Positions 26,885-36,832 of a stretch of DNA of 64,000 bases are shown here, one piece after another (the stretch's first letter is position 1; each line of letters starts with the position of its first letter). The translations under genes were made by a program, and so were the position numbers. The notes beneath the pieces were generated by a model that saw only the letters and a program-made list of their open reading frames with translations, did not search any database and was not told the DNA's origin. Source of the stretch: Opitutus terrae PB90-1 (lineage in GTDB: Bacteria > Verrucomicrobiota > Verrucomicrobiia > Opitutales > Opitutaceae); contig NC_010571.1 in assembly GCF_000019965.1 (NCBI RefSeq), positions 2,241,001 to 2,305,000 on the forward strand. The letters run 5' to 3'.

Positions 26885-29166
26885 TTTGAAGAGGACGCGG
26901 TGAGATCACACAGCAGAGGAATGCTTGCGGTTGCGACCCAGTAAACGAAGCCAGCGCCGCCCCGCTCGAGCGGCAGCCGCGTGAAAAAAAGATACTTCCC
27001 GTCAGGACTCACCGTGTCCGGCGCCACGAACCCGTGCGAGGCGCCGCCGGCATTCACCCGCTCGCCCAGATCGACGGGCACGTTGAAGCCGTCTCCCGCG
27101 GGCGCGGCGACCATCAGCCGGCCCTGGTCCCACCGGGCATTCCGCGAGAAGTAGAGATTCCCACGCGCGGTGATCGACGGATAATACTCGGTCTCGCGGG
27201 TGTTGATTGTTGGTCCGAGCGGCGTCGGCTCGGAGAACCCGGCATCATCGTAGCGAACCCAGAACAAGTCGCCGCCACGGTCGTAGTAGAAGAGCCGGTG
27301 CTTGGTGGCGTCGAACGACACCTCCTTGCCGGTGAAACGGGTCGGTGCTGGCTGCGACCATCCCTCGGTCCCACGGCGCATCTCGTAGGAGGTACGGTCG
27401 GGGTAACGTGAGAAGATCAGCCGGCGGCCGTCGGGCGAAAACTGCACCGCGTGGGTGTTCTTGTCTTCGACCGACACCGTGCCGCGACCAAACACGACGG
27501 GCTCGTCGCTCGGCGGGGACTCACCGAGATAGTCACAGACGAAGGAGTCAGCGCGCTTGGCCATTGCATCTGTCGCGGGCGCGCTCAACACGGCGCGGGT
27601 GGGCATGGACGCCGAGTCAACGCTGCGGTGGATTGCCGGCAGCGCGAAACGCGCGACGAAGGCGTCGCCGCCCCATTCGCTCTTCCCGCCCTGGTAGGTG
27701 GTGTCGCCGGCGCCGGGCGTGACCGGGAAGTCGACGGACGTGGTGTTGCCGGCCAGATACACGGCGCCGTTCGCGATTACCACCGGGCCGGGAACTTCGT
27801 GACCGCTGCCGCCGAGCAGGGTCGAGGAGCGGAGCGAATTCGTGGCGGGATCGAACAGTGCCACGAACAGATCCGTCGGCCCCTGCAAGATCCTGAAGGG
27901 AGCGTCGGCGGTCGTGGGAAAATCAGCCGATTCGGTCCGGCCGACGAGGACCAGCCGCCCTGCGGAGTCGACGGCGAGAGCGGGATTCCGGTCGGGCTTG
28001 CTGCCGCCGAGCAGCGAAGCGTAAAGCAGTGCACCGCTCCGCGGGTCGAGCCGGGCGAAAAAGACATCGGAGCCGCCTCGCGGGGTGCGCGAGTAGGCGT
28101 GCTCAGTCGTGGGAAAATCATCGGACGACGTCTCGCCCGTCAGCCAGAGGTTGCCGGCGGAATCCAGCGCGACGTGGTTGCCATATTCGACGCCGCTGCC
28201 GCCGAGGTAAGAGGCATACTCCAGCGCCGTGCCGGTGGGATTCAGCTTCACGACGACGGCGTCGCCTCCGCCGCGCTCGCCCGCGCCGCCGCGGAACGAT
28301 GGGGCGAACGCATTCGCGCTCGTCGGGAAATCCGTGGAGGTGGTCGTGACGGCAAAGGCGACGCTGCCGGTCACGTCGAGCAGCAGGTTCCCGCCGTGCT
28401 GGTCGATTCCATTGCCGCCGACCAGCGTGCAGTAGACGAGCTCCCTGCCATCGGGGCTGAGTTTCGCAACAAATACATCCCCGCGCGCAGCGGGTGTGGC
28501 TTCGCCTCCCTTGAAGGCGGTCTGAAACGCGCCGGCAGTCACCGGGAAATCCGGCGATGACGTGCTGCCGAGAACGTAGGCGTGGCCGGCATCATCCACG
28601 GCGATCTTGCCCGCCATGTCGCGGCTCGTGCCGCCGAGCAAGGTCGCGTAGATCACGCGATCACCCGCAGGGCTGAGTTTGATGACGAATGCGTCGCCGT
28701 GGTGCCCGTCGCCGGGACCGCGGAAGGTCGTCTGGAACGCACCGGGAGTCGTGAGAAATGACGGGTTGGTGGTGTTGCCCGCCAGGTAGATGCAGCCGTC
28801 GCGATCGAGGGCGACGCCATGCACGTAGTTGATTCCACCCGCCGCGCCGAGATAGGTCGAATAGAGCAGCGTGCCCGTCGGACCGAGCTGGGCGAAATAG
28901 AGACCACTCGGAGTCCGGCTCAGTGCGTCGGGCGTCGTGGGGAAATCCTTCGAATCGATCGGCGCCGTCAAATAAATGTTTCCCGCCGGATCGACGGCCA
29001 GCCCGTGCGCGCGGTCCTCGCCCGTGCCGCCGAGATAGCGGGCAAACTCGAGCCGCAGCGAGGTGGAAACCGCGGGGCGATTCGAGACATCCGGGGTCGC
29101 CGGTGCAGCGAGGCAGGCACCGAACGCCATGATGCAGGCCGCGAAGAAGGCAGGAATCTTGTTCAT
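26881..29166 (-). CDS. Secreted SBBP beta-propeller protein fused to a PD40 domain
   Basis: 761 residues from ATG at 29166 (MNKIPAFFAACIMAFG signal). Residues about 40-540 contain repeated SBBP units of the form LYSTYLGG...VDxxGNxYLxGxTxSxDFPxT, a beta-propeller. Residues about 565-760 are a separate PD40/TolB-like propeller (VQFSPDGRRLIFSRYPD). The PD40 part begins FVCDYLGESPPSDEPVVFGRG, close to the N-terminus of the next gene upstream on this strand (SCSDYLGQPPPVATPEVFARG), which suggests duplication and fusion. It has no enzyme motif; a binding or scaffold role is likely. Its stop overlaps the esterase start. Confidence 0.88.
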   Translation of the reverse strand: MNKIPAFFAACIMAFGACLAAPATPDVSNRPAVSTSLRLEFARYLGGTGEDRAHGLAVDPAGNIYLTAPIDSKDFPTTPDALSRTPSGLYFAQLGPTGTLLYSTYLGAAGGINYVHGVALDRDGCIYLAGNTTNPSFLTTPGAFQTTFRGPGDGHHGDAFVIKLSPAGDRVIYATLLGGTSRDMAGKIAVDDAGHAYVLGSTSSPDFPVTAGAFQTAFKGGEATPAARGDVFVAKLSPDGRELVYCTLVGGNGIDQHGGNLLLDVTGSVAFAVTTTSTDFPTSANAFAPSFRGGAGERGGGDAVVVKLNPTGTALEYASYLGGSGVEYGNHVALDSAGNLWLTGETSSDDFPTTEHAYSRTPRGGSDVFFARLDPRSGALLYASLLGGSKPDRNPALAVDSAGRLVLVGRTESADFPTTADAPFRILQGPTDLFVALFDPATNSLRSSTLLGGSGHEVPGPVVIANGAVYLAGNTTSVDFPVTPGAGDTTYQGGKSEWGGDAFVARFALPAIHRSVDSASMPTRAVLSAPATDAMAKRADSFVCDYLGESPPSDEPVVFGRGTVSVEDKNTHAVQFSPDGRRLIFSRYPDRTSYEMRRGTEGWSQPAPTRFTGKEVSFDATKHRLFYYDRGGDLFWVRYDDAGFSEPTPLGPTINTRETEYYPSITARGNLYFSRNARWDQGRLMVAAPAGDGFNVPVDLGERVNAGGASHGFVAPDTVSPDGKYLFFTRLPLERGGAGFVYWVATASIPLLCDLTASSSK

Positions 29167-29197
29167 GTGAGTTGTCGGTGATGGCTGAGTCGTATGT

Positions 29198-30127
29198 CTA
29201 CCGGGGGCGTTTTGAATCTTCCGACGAAGCGTCGCGTCGGGCCCGCAGCGCCGGGAGGGCCGCCGCATCGATCCAGTAAATGTCGTTTTGTCGATCAGGC
29301 GTGTCGCGGGCGAAGAAGAGGTATCGGCCGTCCGGCGACAGCCGCGGGAATACCTCCTGACGCGGGGTGTTGACCGGTTCGCCCAGGCTGACGGGCTCAG
29401 CCCAAGTGCCATCCGGGCACCGGAGGCTGAGGTAGAGATCGCCCGGATCGTGGCTGGCATCGCGGCGATTCGAGGAGAAAAGCAGGAAGCTTTCGTCGGG
29501 GGCGATGCACGGCGCCCAGTTCATGAATGGCGGCAGATTGATGGCGTCCGGCAGCAACTCGGGTTTGGCATACGCGCCGTCGATGAACTCTGACCGGTAA
29601 ATGCCGATGTTGCCGCGCACGCCCAGCGCGGGGGCTTGCGCGATGAAGTAGAGCGTGCCGGTGGCGGATACCGACGGAAGATGCAGGGACTTGAGGTCGG
29701 GAAAACGCGCCACGATCCCGAGCGCACGTGGTTCGCCCCAGCGCCCATCGCGCTTTTCGGCGGTCCAGAGATCGTTCTGCGAATCAAAATAGGCGCGGCG
29801 GCCATCAGGCGAAAGTGCGACGGTGCCGGGAAACGGGGACGCCTGTGGTCCGGTCCAGCGGCCGTGCTCCAGACGCATCCAACGAAAAAATGCCAGCCAC
29901 TCCGGGTTGTCCGGGCCGGGCGGCCGGTTCGAAAACCAGAAAACCTCCGTGCCGTCGGGCGAGAACGAGATCGTGTGCTCGTTTTCGCCAGCCGACACGA
30001 TCCCGCGCGCGAAAACCTCCGGCGTGGCGACGGGCGGCGGTTGCCCGAGGTAGTCACTGCAAGAGCCTGCGACTGCGGCGGGGCCTGCCGAAAGCGCGCA
30101 GATCACCAAAACAACGAGACGATTCAT
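29198..30127 (-). CDS. Secreted PD40 (TolB-like WD40) propeller protein
   Basis: 309 residues with a Sec signal (1-21) and then SCSDYLGQPPP. PD40 strands recur: ISFSPDGTEVFWFSN, VALSPDGRRAYFDS, IAPDESFLLFSSNRR and LSPDGRYLFFARD. PD40 proteins usually bind proteins or glycans in the periplasm. It is probably a paralogue of the C-terminal domain of the downstream gene, 31 bp away. It appears to head an operon with that gene, the coupled esterase and, across the ADOP relic, the M20 peptidase. Confidence 0.84.
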   Translation of the reverse strand: MNRLVVLVICALSAGPAAVAGSCSDYLGQPPPVATPEVFARGIVSAGENEHTISFSPDGTEVFWFSNRPPGPDNPEWLAFFRWMRLEHGRWTGPQASPFPGTVALSPDGRRAYFDSQNDLWTAEKRDGRWGEPRALGIVARFPDLKSLHLPSVSATGTLYFIAQAPALGVRGNIGIYRSEFIDGAYAKPELLPDAINLPPFMNWAPCIAPDESFLLFSSNRRDASHDPGDLYLSLRCPDGTWAEPVSLGEPVNTPRQEVFPRLSPDGRYLFFARDTPDRQNDIYWIDAAALPALRARRDASSEDSKRPR

Positions 30128-30268
30128 AGACGGGATCGATGAGGGGACGACCTCAAAGCTGCCGGCATGCGGCGCGTCCCACAGCGGCCGTTCGGCGGAA
30201 GGTCGGCGAGCGTCGACGAACGGTCGGGCACCGCGGCGAAATGCCGGAGGGGCCGGCGAGCCGAAGAC

Positions 30269-31033
30269 CTAACGCGGCCTGACCACGAAAAACGCGTAGC
30301 TGTAATACTCGCCGTAGCGGCGGTGGATGTCGACTTCGTGCTGGATCAACGAAAGCGCTGTCTGGGCAGCCGGATCGCCAGCATATTCCTTCTTCAACAC
30401 GCCGACCCGTGCCTCCAGCGGCCTGTAAAAGTCGCTCCACCAGGCTTCGGCCGGAAGCGGGAAGTGTCCGAGCGTTTCGAAGCCGGCCTCCGTGATGATC
30501 GCGAGATTTGCGGGCACATCAGCCATCCGCGGATACTCGGCCTCCCAGAACGCGCGCGCCGCCGGCGGTGGATCACCGCGCAACCACACGGCCTCGGTGA
30601 ATGCGATCCAACCCCCAGGCCGCAGCAATGGCCGCCAGCGCCGAAGCGCGTGTGTGACGCCGAGGTTGTAGACGGCGCCTTCCGACCAGATCAGATCGAA
30701 GGATTGGTCCGCGAACGGCGGAGCGTCCATATCGCCGCGGTGGACGCGGATCCGGTGCTGGAGACTTTTTGCGAGCGCGCCTGCCTTCAGCCGCTCGAGC
30801 AGGGGTGCGTGCGAATCCAGTGCATCGATCGTGCTGTGTGGAAGCAACTCCGCCAGCTGCAGGGTCTGGCCGCCGCTGCCGCAGCCCAGATCAGCAATCC
30901 GGGGTTCCGCGGGCAGCGCCGGGCCCAGCGCGAGCGCACGCGCCGCGCACTCACGACTGCCGGGCCCTTGGCGCGGCAGGGCTTCGAAGACCTCGAGGAA
31001 GATCGGCCAATAGCAGTCCGGCTTTGGCGTCAT
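30269..31033 (-). CDS. Class I SAM-dependent methyltransferase
   Basis: 254 residues, cytoplasmic. SAM-binding motif I is IADLGCGSGGQT (about 46-57), the acidic post-I residue is in IDALDSH, and motif IV is DLIWSEGAVYNLG. GGAGAGAAC-type spacing before the ATG (GGAGA about 6 nt upstream) supports the start at 31033. The chain resembles Methyltransf_25/11 proteins acting on small molecules; I cannot name the substrate. It is separated from the PD40 gene by 141 bp and follows a carbohydrate-binding protein gene at 43 bp. Confidence 0.83.
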   Translation of the reverse strand: MTPKPDCYWPIFLEVFEALPRQGPGSRECAARALALGPALPAEPRIADLGCGSGGQTLQLAELLPHSTIDALDSHAPLLERLKAGALAKSLQHRIRVHRGDMDAPPFADQSFDLIWSEGAVYNLGVTHALRRWRPLLRPGGWIAFTEAVWLRGDPPPAARAFWEAEYPRMADVPANLAIITEAGFETLGHFPLPAEAWWSDFYRPLEARVGVLKKEYAGDPAAQTALSLIQHEVDIHRRYGEYYSYAFFVVRPR

Positions 31034-31075
31034 GTTCTCTCCAGTAGGCTGAGGCCGGAGGGCGAGGCAACGCGG

Positions 31076-31696
31076 CTAGGCCACACGCTCGGTAACGCTG
31101 ACCGCCTCGAAGGTGATGACGTTGGGCGGACAATGGCCAAGATTGAACTCGAACCGCGCGTGGGGCTCGCTCGCGGCCTTGCCCATCCCGAAAGTCGTCG
31201 TGAACTCCTGCCACTGCTTAGTGAGCGGGTAGTCGGTCCGTGGCGCATACGAATACCACGTTCCGACCTGCGCGATATCGAGCGTTAGCAGCTGGGGCCG
31301 ATCGGCGCGGGCCTTGAACCGGACCTCGTAGGTTTTTCCCGTTGCGAGGGGTAGTGGCAGGAAAGACACCTGCACCGCCCACCAGATGCTGCCGCCGTCG
31401 GCGATCTGCACCCGCATTTCTCCGCGCACTGTCGTCAGCTCCGCCTGTCCGCCTTCGCCGAGCACGAGGTGCCAGCCATCGGCGCGCGCGATGGCCGCGC
31501 GGAGTTCGGGCGTGAGCTGGTTGTAGACCGGCCAGGCCGGCAGCGTTTTGGGCTCGGTACTGAAAGGACGGAGAAGATTGCCCGGCGGCGCCACCCGAGC
31601 TGAGCCGAGTGCGGCACCGGCGGCGCAAAGCAGGGCGGAGGCAGCAATCACGGAATGAATTCGATGCCTGTAACACCGACCACCTTCAATCTTCAT
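31076..31696 (-). CDS. Secreted carbohydrate-binding-module-like protein
   Basis: 206 residues from ATG at 31696, with an export signal after a basic N-region (about 10-35). The remainder is a galactose-binding-like jelly-roll typical of CBM4/9 (CenC-like) modules: ELTTVRGEMRVQI, TGKTYEVRFKARADRPQLL and the C-terminal FEFNLGHCPPNVITFEAVSV. It has no catalytic domain, so it would bind sugars or act with another secreted protein. The frame is open for 62 more codons upstream in Arg-rich sequence that does not look coding. Confidence 0.72.
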   Translation of the reverse strand: MKIEGGRCYRHRIHSVIAASALLCAAGAALGSARVAPPGNLLRPFSTEPKTLPAWPVYNQLTPELRAAIARADGWHLVLGEGGQAELTTVRGEMRVQIADGGSIWWAVQVSFLPLPLATGKTYEVRFKARADRPQLLTLDIAQVGTWYSYAPRTDYPLTKQWQEFTTTFGMGKAASEPHARFEFNLGHCPPNVITFEAVSVTERVA

Positions 31697-31803
31697 CTGG
31701 TGACGGCCGCTCCCGTTCCGGCGCGGGGACCGCGTCGCCGAAAAAACGCAGCCGTTCGCCAAGCCGGCGCGCCGCGGGAGCGCAGTTGCGACAGGAAGGT
31801 GTG

Positions 31804-34221
31804 CTACTCGGCACGCAGCGCGTCGAACGGATCGACGCGCGTGGCTTGCCGGCCGGGTACGTAGCACGCCAGCAGTGCGCACAACACGAGCCCACCGGCG
31901 ACGGCGGCGAGCAAGGCCGGGTCGCTCGGTCGGGTCTCGAACAGCAGGCTCTCGAGCACGCGTCCGCCGGCGAGTGTCAGCACCAAGCCGACGCCGAGCC
32001 CAAAGGCCACCGGTCGCATGCCATGCCGAAGCACGAGCGTCCGGATGCTCCCGGGCGTGGCGCCGAGCGCCATCCGGATACCGAGTTCCTTGCGGCGGCG
32101 GGCGATCGCATACGCAACCACACCGTAGATCCCGAGCATGGTCAGCAGCAGCGCCGTGGTGGCGAAGACGGCGACGAGCAGCAGTTGGAAACGCTGCGTG
32201 GCCACCGACGCGTCGAGCACATCGTCCATCGTGCGAAAGGGCGGCACGGGCACCTGCGGGTCGACCGACGCGATCGCGGCGCGCAGTGCGGCCGCAGCGG
32301 ACTGGGCGTCGCCACTGGCGCGAGCCACGACCGTCATCCGCAGAAACGGCCAGTCGCGCTGCTGGCGGTAAACGGTGGGCACGGGCGACCGATTCGCCGA
32401 GGGGCGGACGTCAGCGGCAACTCCGATCACCTCATACTCTTCGCCGGGGTTGCGCTCCACGTGCCGACCGACCGGGTCTTGATCCGGCCAGAGCAAGCGC
32501 GCGAGCTGCTCGGAAATGATGGTCACCTTTCGGCCACGATCCCGGGCATCGAAACTGCGCCCGGCGCGCAGCGGCAGGCCCATTGCTTCAAAATATCCGG
32601 AGCTGACGAATCGCGTATTGACGTTGGGTTTCTCCTCAGACGGGCGGGGATCGCCGGCCGCGGCCGCCTTGTCGACCCACGTTTCGCCCGCGAGGGGAAG
32701 CAGGTTCGTCACGGCGGCGGCGGTGATGCCGGGGGCTGCGTTCAGTTGCGCGACGATCCGCTCGAAGTAGGCGGACCGTGCTTCCGGCTCCGGATAACCC
32801 GCGTAAGGAATCGCGAGGCTGGCGCTGATCACGGTCGGCGCGCGGAATCCCTGTTCGGCACGCAGCAGTCGGACAAAACTTCCGCCGAGCAACGCCGCCA
32901 GTGCAAGCAGCACCACGCTGAGCGCGACCTCGGTGGTGACGAGCAGGTCGCTCCAGCGGCGCGACTGACGGCCTGACGCAAGCGCGCGGCTGCCGGCGCT
33001 GAGTGCTTGCTGGGGATCGCTGCGCGCGAGCCGCCACGCCGGCAGGAAGCCAAAGAGAAGTCCGGTGGCGAGCGTGCAGGCCAGCGCAAACCCGAGCACC
33101 CCGGCGTCGATCGAGATGTCACCCGCCCGTGGCAGATCGGCCGGGGCGAAGCGCAGGAGCGACGCCAGCCCGACTCGCGCGAGCAGCACGCCCAGTGCGC
33201 CGCCGGCGAGCGCGACGAGCATCGCCTCGGTCAGCGCGGCGCACACCAGCCGACTGCGGCTGGCGCCGAGCGCCTGGCGCACGGCCGACTCCTGCTGCCG
33301 GCGTTCGGCCTGGGCGAGCAGGAAATTCATCAGGTTTACGCAGCCGATGAGCAGCACCGAGGTGACCGCGGCGAACAGCACCATCAGTCCGCGGCGTGAA
33401 CGGCCCACGACTGCTTCATGCAGCGGCGTCGCCACGGCGCGCAGCACGATGTCCGGCTTGCCGGCTTCCGCTGTGATCTGACCCGCGATTCTGTTCAACT
33501 CGGCTTCGGCCAGCACGGGGCTCACGCCAGCTTTCAGGCGACCGATCGCGCCGTAGTTGTGTCGCCCCAGCCGTTCCTGGAGTTCGTCAGCGGCGAAGAC
33601 CTTGGGACAGAAAACGTCGGGATGCGCCGGAGCTCCGCTGCCGATCTGGGCCCGCGCGGAGGGAAAGCGGAAGCTCGCCGGCAAAACGCCAATGATGGTG
33701 TGCGGCTCGCGATCGAGAGCGAGCGTGCGGCCGATGACGGCGGGGTCGCGCCCGAAGGCGCGCTGCCAGAGCGCGTCGCTGATCACCACGACGTGGTTGC
33801 GGCCCGCGTTTTCCTCCTCCGGGACGAAGGTGCGCCCGAGCACGGGCGGCACGCCGAGCACCTCGAAAAAACCGGCGGACACGCTGATCAGGCCAACCAG
33901 CTCCGGGCGGTCGGTGCTGGAAATGCTTGCCGTGCGGCCGTCAACGACGGTGAGGTGGCTGAACGACTGCGCCCGCTCCTGCCACGTGCGGAAATGATAG
34001 GCGTTGACCGGCAGGGGTTCGGAGCCGAACACCGGCATCGACTCCCGCAACCAGACGAGCTGACCCTGCTCCGGGAACGGCAGCGGCTGCAGCAGCACGC
34101 CGTTGACGATCGAGAAAATCGCAGTGCTCGCGCCGATCCCGAGTGCGAGGGTGAGGACGGCGATAACGGTGAACCCGCGAGCGCGCGCGAGTCGGCGGAA
34201 GGCGAAGCGCAGATGCGACAC
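31804..34221 (-). CDS. ADOP-type FtsX/MacB permease (b)
   Basis: 805 residues from a GTG ([17 protein letters not shown]). Duplicated orphan-permease layout: first helix [19 protein letters not shown], MacB-type periplasmic core, a three-helix FtsX unit near residues 270-400, second core, three final helices and the tail [16 protein letters not shown]. No ATPase gene is adjacent. It is the distal member of three tandem ADOP genes on the minus strand. Its leader carries CTTCAAC-type repeats (34226-34337) and no evident Shine-Dalgarno sequence. Confidence 0.9.
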   Translation of the reverse strand: MSHLRFAFRRLARARGFTVIAVLTLALGIGASTAIFSIVNGVLLQPLPFPEQGQLVWLRESMPVFGSEPLPVNAYHFRTWQERAQSFSHLTVVDGRTASISSTDRPELVGLISVSAGFFEVLGVPPVLGRTFVPEEENAGRNHVVVISDALWQRAFGRDPAVIGRTLALDREPHTIIGVLPASFRFPSARAQIGSGAPAHPDVFCPKVFAADELQERLGRHNYGAIGRLKAGVSPVLAEAELNRIAGQITAEAGKPDIVLRAVATPLHEAVVGRSRRGLMVLFAAVTSVLLIGCVNLMNFLLAQAERRQQESAVRQALGASRSRLVCAALTEAMLVALAGGALGVLLARVGLASLLRFAPADLPRAGDISIDAGVLGFALACTLATGLLFGFLPAWRLARSDPQQALSAGSRALASGRQSRRWSDLLVTTEVALSVVLLALAALLGGSFVRLLRAEQGFRAPTVISASLAIPYAGYPEPEARSAYFERIVAQLNAAPGITAAAVTNLLPLAGETWVDKAAAAGDPRPSEEKPNVNTRFVSSGYFEAMGLPLRAGRSFDARDRGRKVTIISEQLARLLWPDQDPVGRHVERNPGEEYEVIGVAADVRPSANRSPVPTVYRQQRDWPFLRMTVVARASGDAQSAAAALRAAIASVDPQVPVPPFRTMDDVLDASVATQRFQLLLVAVFATTALLLTMLGIYGVVAYAIARRRKELGIRMALGATPGSIRTLVLRHGMRPVAFGLGVGLVLTLAGGRVLESLLFETRPSDPALLAAVAGGLVLCALLACYVPGRQATRVDPFDALRAE

Positions 34222-34225
34222 AAAA

Positions 34226-34337
34226 GTTGAAGTTGGAGGTTTAAGTTGAAGAGGCGCGTTGATCGGAGTTCGGAGATCCGAGGACGAAGAGCGGAGATCG
34301 GAGGCCGGGAACTTGAACTTAAACTGGAGACTTCAAC
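34226..34337 (-). repeat. Pyrimidine-rich inverted repeat in the leader of permease (b)
   Basis: On the gene strand, CTTCAAC/ACTTAAAC motifs occur as two arms (34226-34251 and 34312-34337) that are imperfect inverted complements. The middle holds direct repeats of CGGAGATC type. The proximal arm ends 4 bp upstream of the GTG start. Similar CTTCAAC/CTCAAC runs precede permeases (c) and (d). Confidence 0.6.
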
Positions 34338-34338
34338 G

Positions 34339-34357
34339 GCGCCGACGGAGCCGGCGC
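34339..34357 (-). repeat. GC hairpin directly after the stop of permease (c)
   Basis: GCGCCG (34339-34344) pairs with CGGCGC (34352-34357) around a 7-nt loop. The last G of the TAG stop codon falls on the stem edge. No T-run follows. The downstream end of permease (d) has the same TAG-GCGCC arrangement. Confidence 0.55.
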
Positions 34358-36768
34358 TATTCGGCCCGAAGGGCAACCACGGGATCGACGCGCGTGGCGC
34401 GCAGGGCCGGGATGAGGCACGCGGCGGCGGCGACCGCCAGCAGCAACGCGGCGTTGCCGGCGAAGCTCAACGGATCGTAAGCCGTGACGCCGAAGAGCAG
34501 GCTCTTGAGCAACCGCGTGAGCGTGAACGCGCCAACGAGTCCGATCGCGAGGCCGAGCGCGACGAGTTTCAGTCCGCCGCGGAAGATTAGTCCAAGCACG
34601 TCGCGTTGCTGCGCGCCGATCGCCATCCGGATGCCGATCTCCTGCGTGCGTTGCACGACGGAGTAGGCGATGACGCCATAGAGACCCAGCGCAGCGAGCA
34701 CCAACGCGAGCGAGGAGAAGAAACCGAGCAGCCGCGTGATTAAGCGGCGCGGGGCGACGGCGTTGTCGACGAGCCGGTCGAGCGCGTAGTATTCGCCGTT
34801 CGGCAGCGTGGGATCATAGCTGGCGAGCGCGGCGCGGACTTCCGGGATCAGCGCGGCAGCGGGACGCGTGCTGCGCACCACCATTTCCACCGCGCTGACG
34901 TCCTGGCCTTGACGCAGGCAGAGATACATCTCGGGACCGCCGCCCTGCTCGAGCGAGCTGTGGCGGACGTCGCCAACGACACCGATGATCGTCGAACCAC
35001 CGTCTCCCCCGACCCTCAGTTTTTGACCAAGCGGATCGCGGCCGTCGGGAAAGGCGATCCGGGCGAGGGTCTGGTTGATGACGATGGTGCGTTCGGCCTT
35101 TTCGTGATCACGTTCGTCGAAGAGCCGGCCGGCGATGAGCGGGATCTTCATCGTGGGCAGATAGCCGCTGTCGACGATCCGCGGATAGGCGATCGGGTAT
35201 TTGCCTTCCGGGTATTGAATGCCGACGGCGCCGGCACCCCAGGTGCGGTTGCGGCCGAGCGGAAGGCAGTCGCTGAGCCCGACCGACTCCACGCCAGGCA
35301 GGGCGGCGACGCGGCGGACGGCGCCGTCGAGGTAGGCGCTGGCTTCGGGGACGTTGGCAAAGGAGCGGGGTGGATCGACGCGCCACGCCATCGCCTGCTG
35401 CGGCTGGAAACCGAGGTTCACCTGGAGCAGGGCGTTGAAGCTGCGGAAGAGCAGGCCGGCCCCGACGAGCAGCATGCAGGCGAGGGCGACTTCGACGACG
35501 ACAAGGGTGTTGCGCGCGACAGCGGCCGTGCGCCCGGCGCTGCGCTGCTGGTTCGAGTGCTGCAGCAACTCGGTCCGCTGAGCGCCCGAGAGGTGCACCG
35601 CGGGCAGCAACCCGCAGGCGAGTCCGGCGAGCGTCGTGAGGCCGAGGGTCAAGGCGAGCGCGACGGGATCGACGCTCGCGTCCTGCAAGAGCGGCACGCC
35701 GAAGGTCTGCAGCCGCGCGAGCGCGGCGGTGGCGACGACGGCGCAGGGCAGACCGATCAATGCGCCAGCGAACGCGAGCAGCAGGCTTTCGGTGAGCGCC
35801 TGCTGGATGAGATGGCGCCGTCGGGCCCCAAGGGCGATCCGGACAGCGAACTCCTGCCGGCGCACGTTGATCCGGGCGAGCAGGAGGTTGGAAAGATTGA
35901 CGCAGGCGATGGCCAGCACGCACGCGACGGCGCCGCTGAGCAGCAGGAACGCGCTGCGAAACCGGCCGCGCAGCGCGGTGTCGAGCGAGCTCACCTTCGC
36001 GCCGAACTGGTCGCCGCGGCCGATCGACTCACGCAGCCGCAGGCTGATCACGGTCAACTCGGCCTGCACCTGCTCGAGCGTCACGCCCGGCTTCATCCGC
36101 CCGAGTCCGAACACAGTGTTACCCCAGCGGGCGGTTTCGTCGGTCAGCGGGAAGGGGGTCACCACCTCCACCTCGTTACCCGGCGTGAAGATCGCATCGA
36201 AGTCGAATGTGGGCGGGAGCACGCCGACGATGGTGGTGGGCGTGTTGTTGAGCGTGACGGTGCGGCCGACGACGGCGGGATCGCCGGCGAACCGGCGTTG
36301 CCAGAAGGAGTGGCTGAGGATCACCGCGCCGGGGCCCTGCCAGCGACATTCCTCGGCGGTGAAGTTGCGGCCGTGCAGCAGCGGGATGCCGAGGGTCGGG
36401 AAAAAGTTGTCGGAGACGCCGACGCCGCGCAGCCGCTCGGGTTCGCCACTGCCCGTCAGCGTGTGCCGGCCGTAGTCGGAGAAGGCGAAATATGCGGCCA
36501 GCGCGTCGAGCGTCTGGGTTTGCGCGCGCCAGCCGTTGAAGACGTCGACGCGCGTGGTGCGACCGGACAAGCCGCCGCCATAAACGTTCTCGATCCAGAC
36601 GAGTCGCGTCGGTTCGCGGAAGGGCAGCGGCCGGAGCAGCACCGCGTTGAGGATGCTGAACATCGCGGTGCAGGCGCCGATGCCGAGTGCGAGCGTGAGG
36701 ATCGCGGTCACCGCGAACGCAGGAGACTTGGCGAGCTGGCGGAGGGCGAAGCGCAGATCTGCGATCAT
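34357..36768 (-). CDS. ADOP-type FtsX/MacB permease (c)
   Basis: 803 residues from ATG at 36768 (MIADLRFALRQLAKSPAF). The layout is as in the other ADOP proteins: first helix [19 protein letters not shown], periplasmic core with GRNFTAEECRWQGPGAVILS, FtsX helices with LLARINVRRQEFAVRIALGA, second core and the tail RATRVDPVVALRAE. Middle of the three-gene tandem. Its leader (36769-36800) reads CTTCAAC/CTCAACTTC on the gene strand, without a clear Shine-Dalgarno. Confidence 0.9.
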   Translation of the reverse strand: MIADLRFALRQLAKSPAFAVTAILTLALGIGACTAMFSILNAVLLRPLPFREPTRLVWIENVYGGGLSGRTTRVDVFNGWRAQTQTLDALAAYFAFSDYGRHTLTGSGEPERLRGVGVSDNFFPTLGIPLLHGRNFTAEECRWQGPGAVILSHSFWQRRFAGDPAVVGRTVTLNNTPTTIVGVLPPTFDFDAIFTPGNEVEVVTPFPLTDETARWGNTVFGLGRMKPGVTLEQVQAELTVISLRLRESIGRGDQFGAKVSSLDTALRGRFRSAFLLLSGAVACVLAIACVNLSNLLLARINVRRQEFAVRIALGARRRHLIQQALTESLLLAFAGALIGLPCAVVATAALARLQTFGVPLLQDASVDPVALALTLGLTTLAGLACGLLPAVHLSGAQRTELLQHSNQQRSAGRTAAVARNTLVVVEVALACMLLVGAGLLFRSFNALLQVNLGFQPQQAMAWRVDPPRSFANVPEASAYLDGAVRRVAALPGVESVGLSDCLPLGRNRTWGAGAVGIQYPEGKYPIAYPRIVDSGYLPTMKIPLIAGRLFDERDHEKAERTIVINQTLARIAFPDGRDPLGQKLRVGGDGGSTIIGVVGDVRHSSLEQGGGPEMYLCLRQGQDVSAVEMVVRSTRPAAALIPEVRAALASYDPTLPNGEYYALDRLVDNAVAPRRLITRLLGFFSSLALVLAALGLYGVIAYSVVQRTQEIGIRMAIGAQQRDVLGLIFRGGLKLVALGLAIGLVGAFTLTRLLKSLLFGVTAYDPLSFAGNAALLLAVAAAACLIPALRATRVDPVVALRAE

Positions 36769-36800
36769 GAGGGTTTAAGTCTGAAGTTGAGGTTGAAGGG
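36769..36800 (-). repeat. Pyrimidine-rich repeat leader of permease (c)
   Basis: The gene strand contains CTTCAACC, CTCAACTTC and AGACTTAAACCC directly before the ATG. It is of the same sequence class as the leaders of permeases (b) and (d). Confidence 0.5.
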
Positions 36801-36813
36801 GGCGGCACCTCCT

Positions 36814-36832
36814 GCGCCGGCTCCGCTGGCGC
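36814..36832 (-). repeat. GC hairpin directly after the stop of permease (d)
   Basis: GCGCC (36814-36818) pairs with GGCGC (36828-36832) around a 9-nt loop. The stem abuts the TAG stop. It resembles the hairpin after permease (c) and lacks a T-run. Confidence 0.55.

Noticed and set aside
31735-31803. Possible terminator downstream of permease (b), with a T6 run on the minus strand
   Set aside because: The stem (GCCG/CGGC with a 10-nt loop) is too weak and the T-run does not follow it directly.
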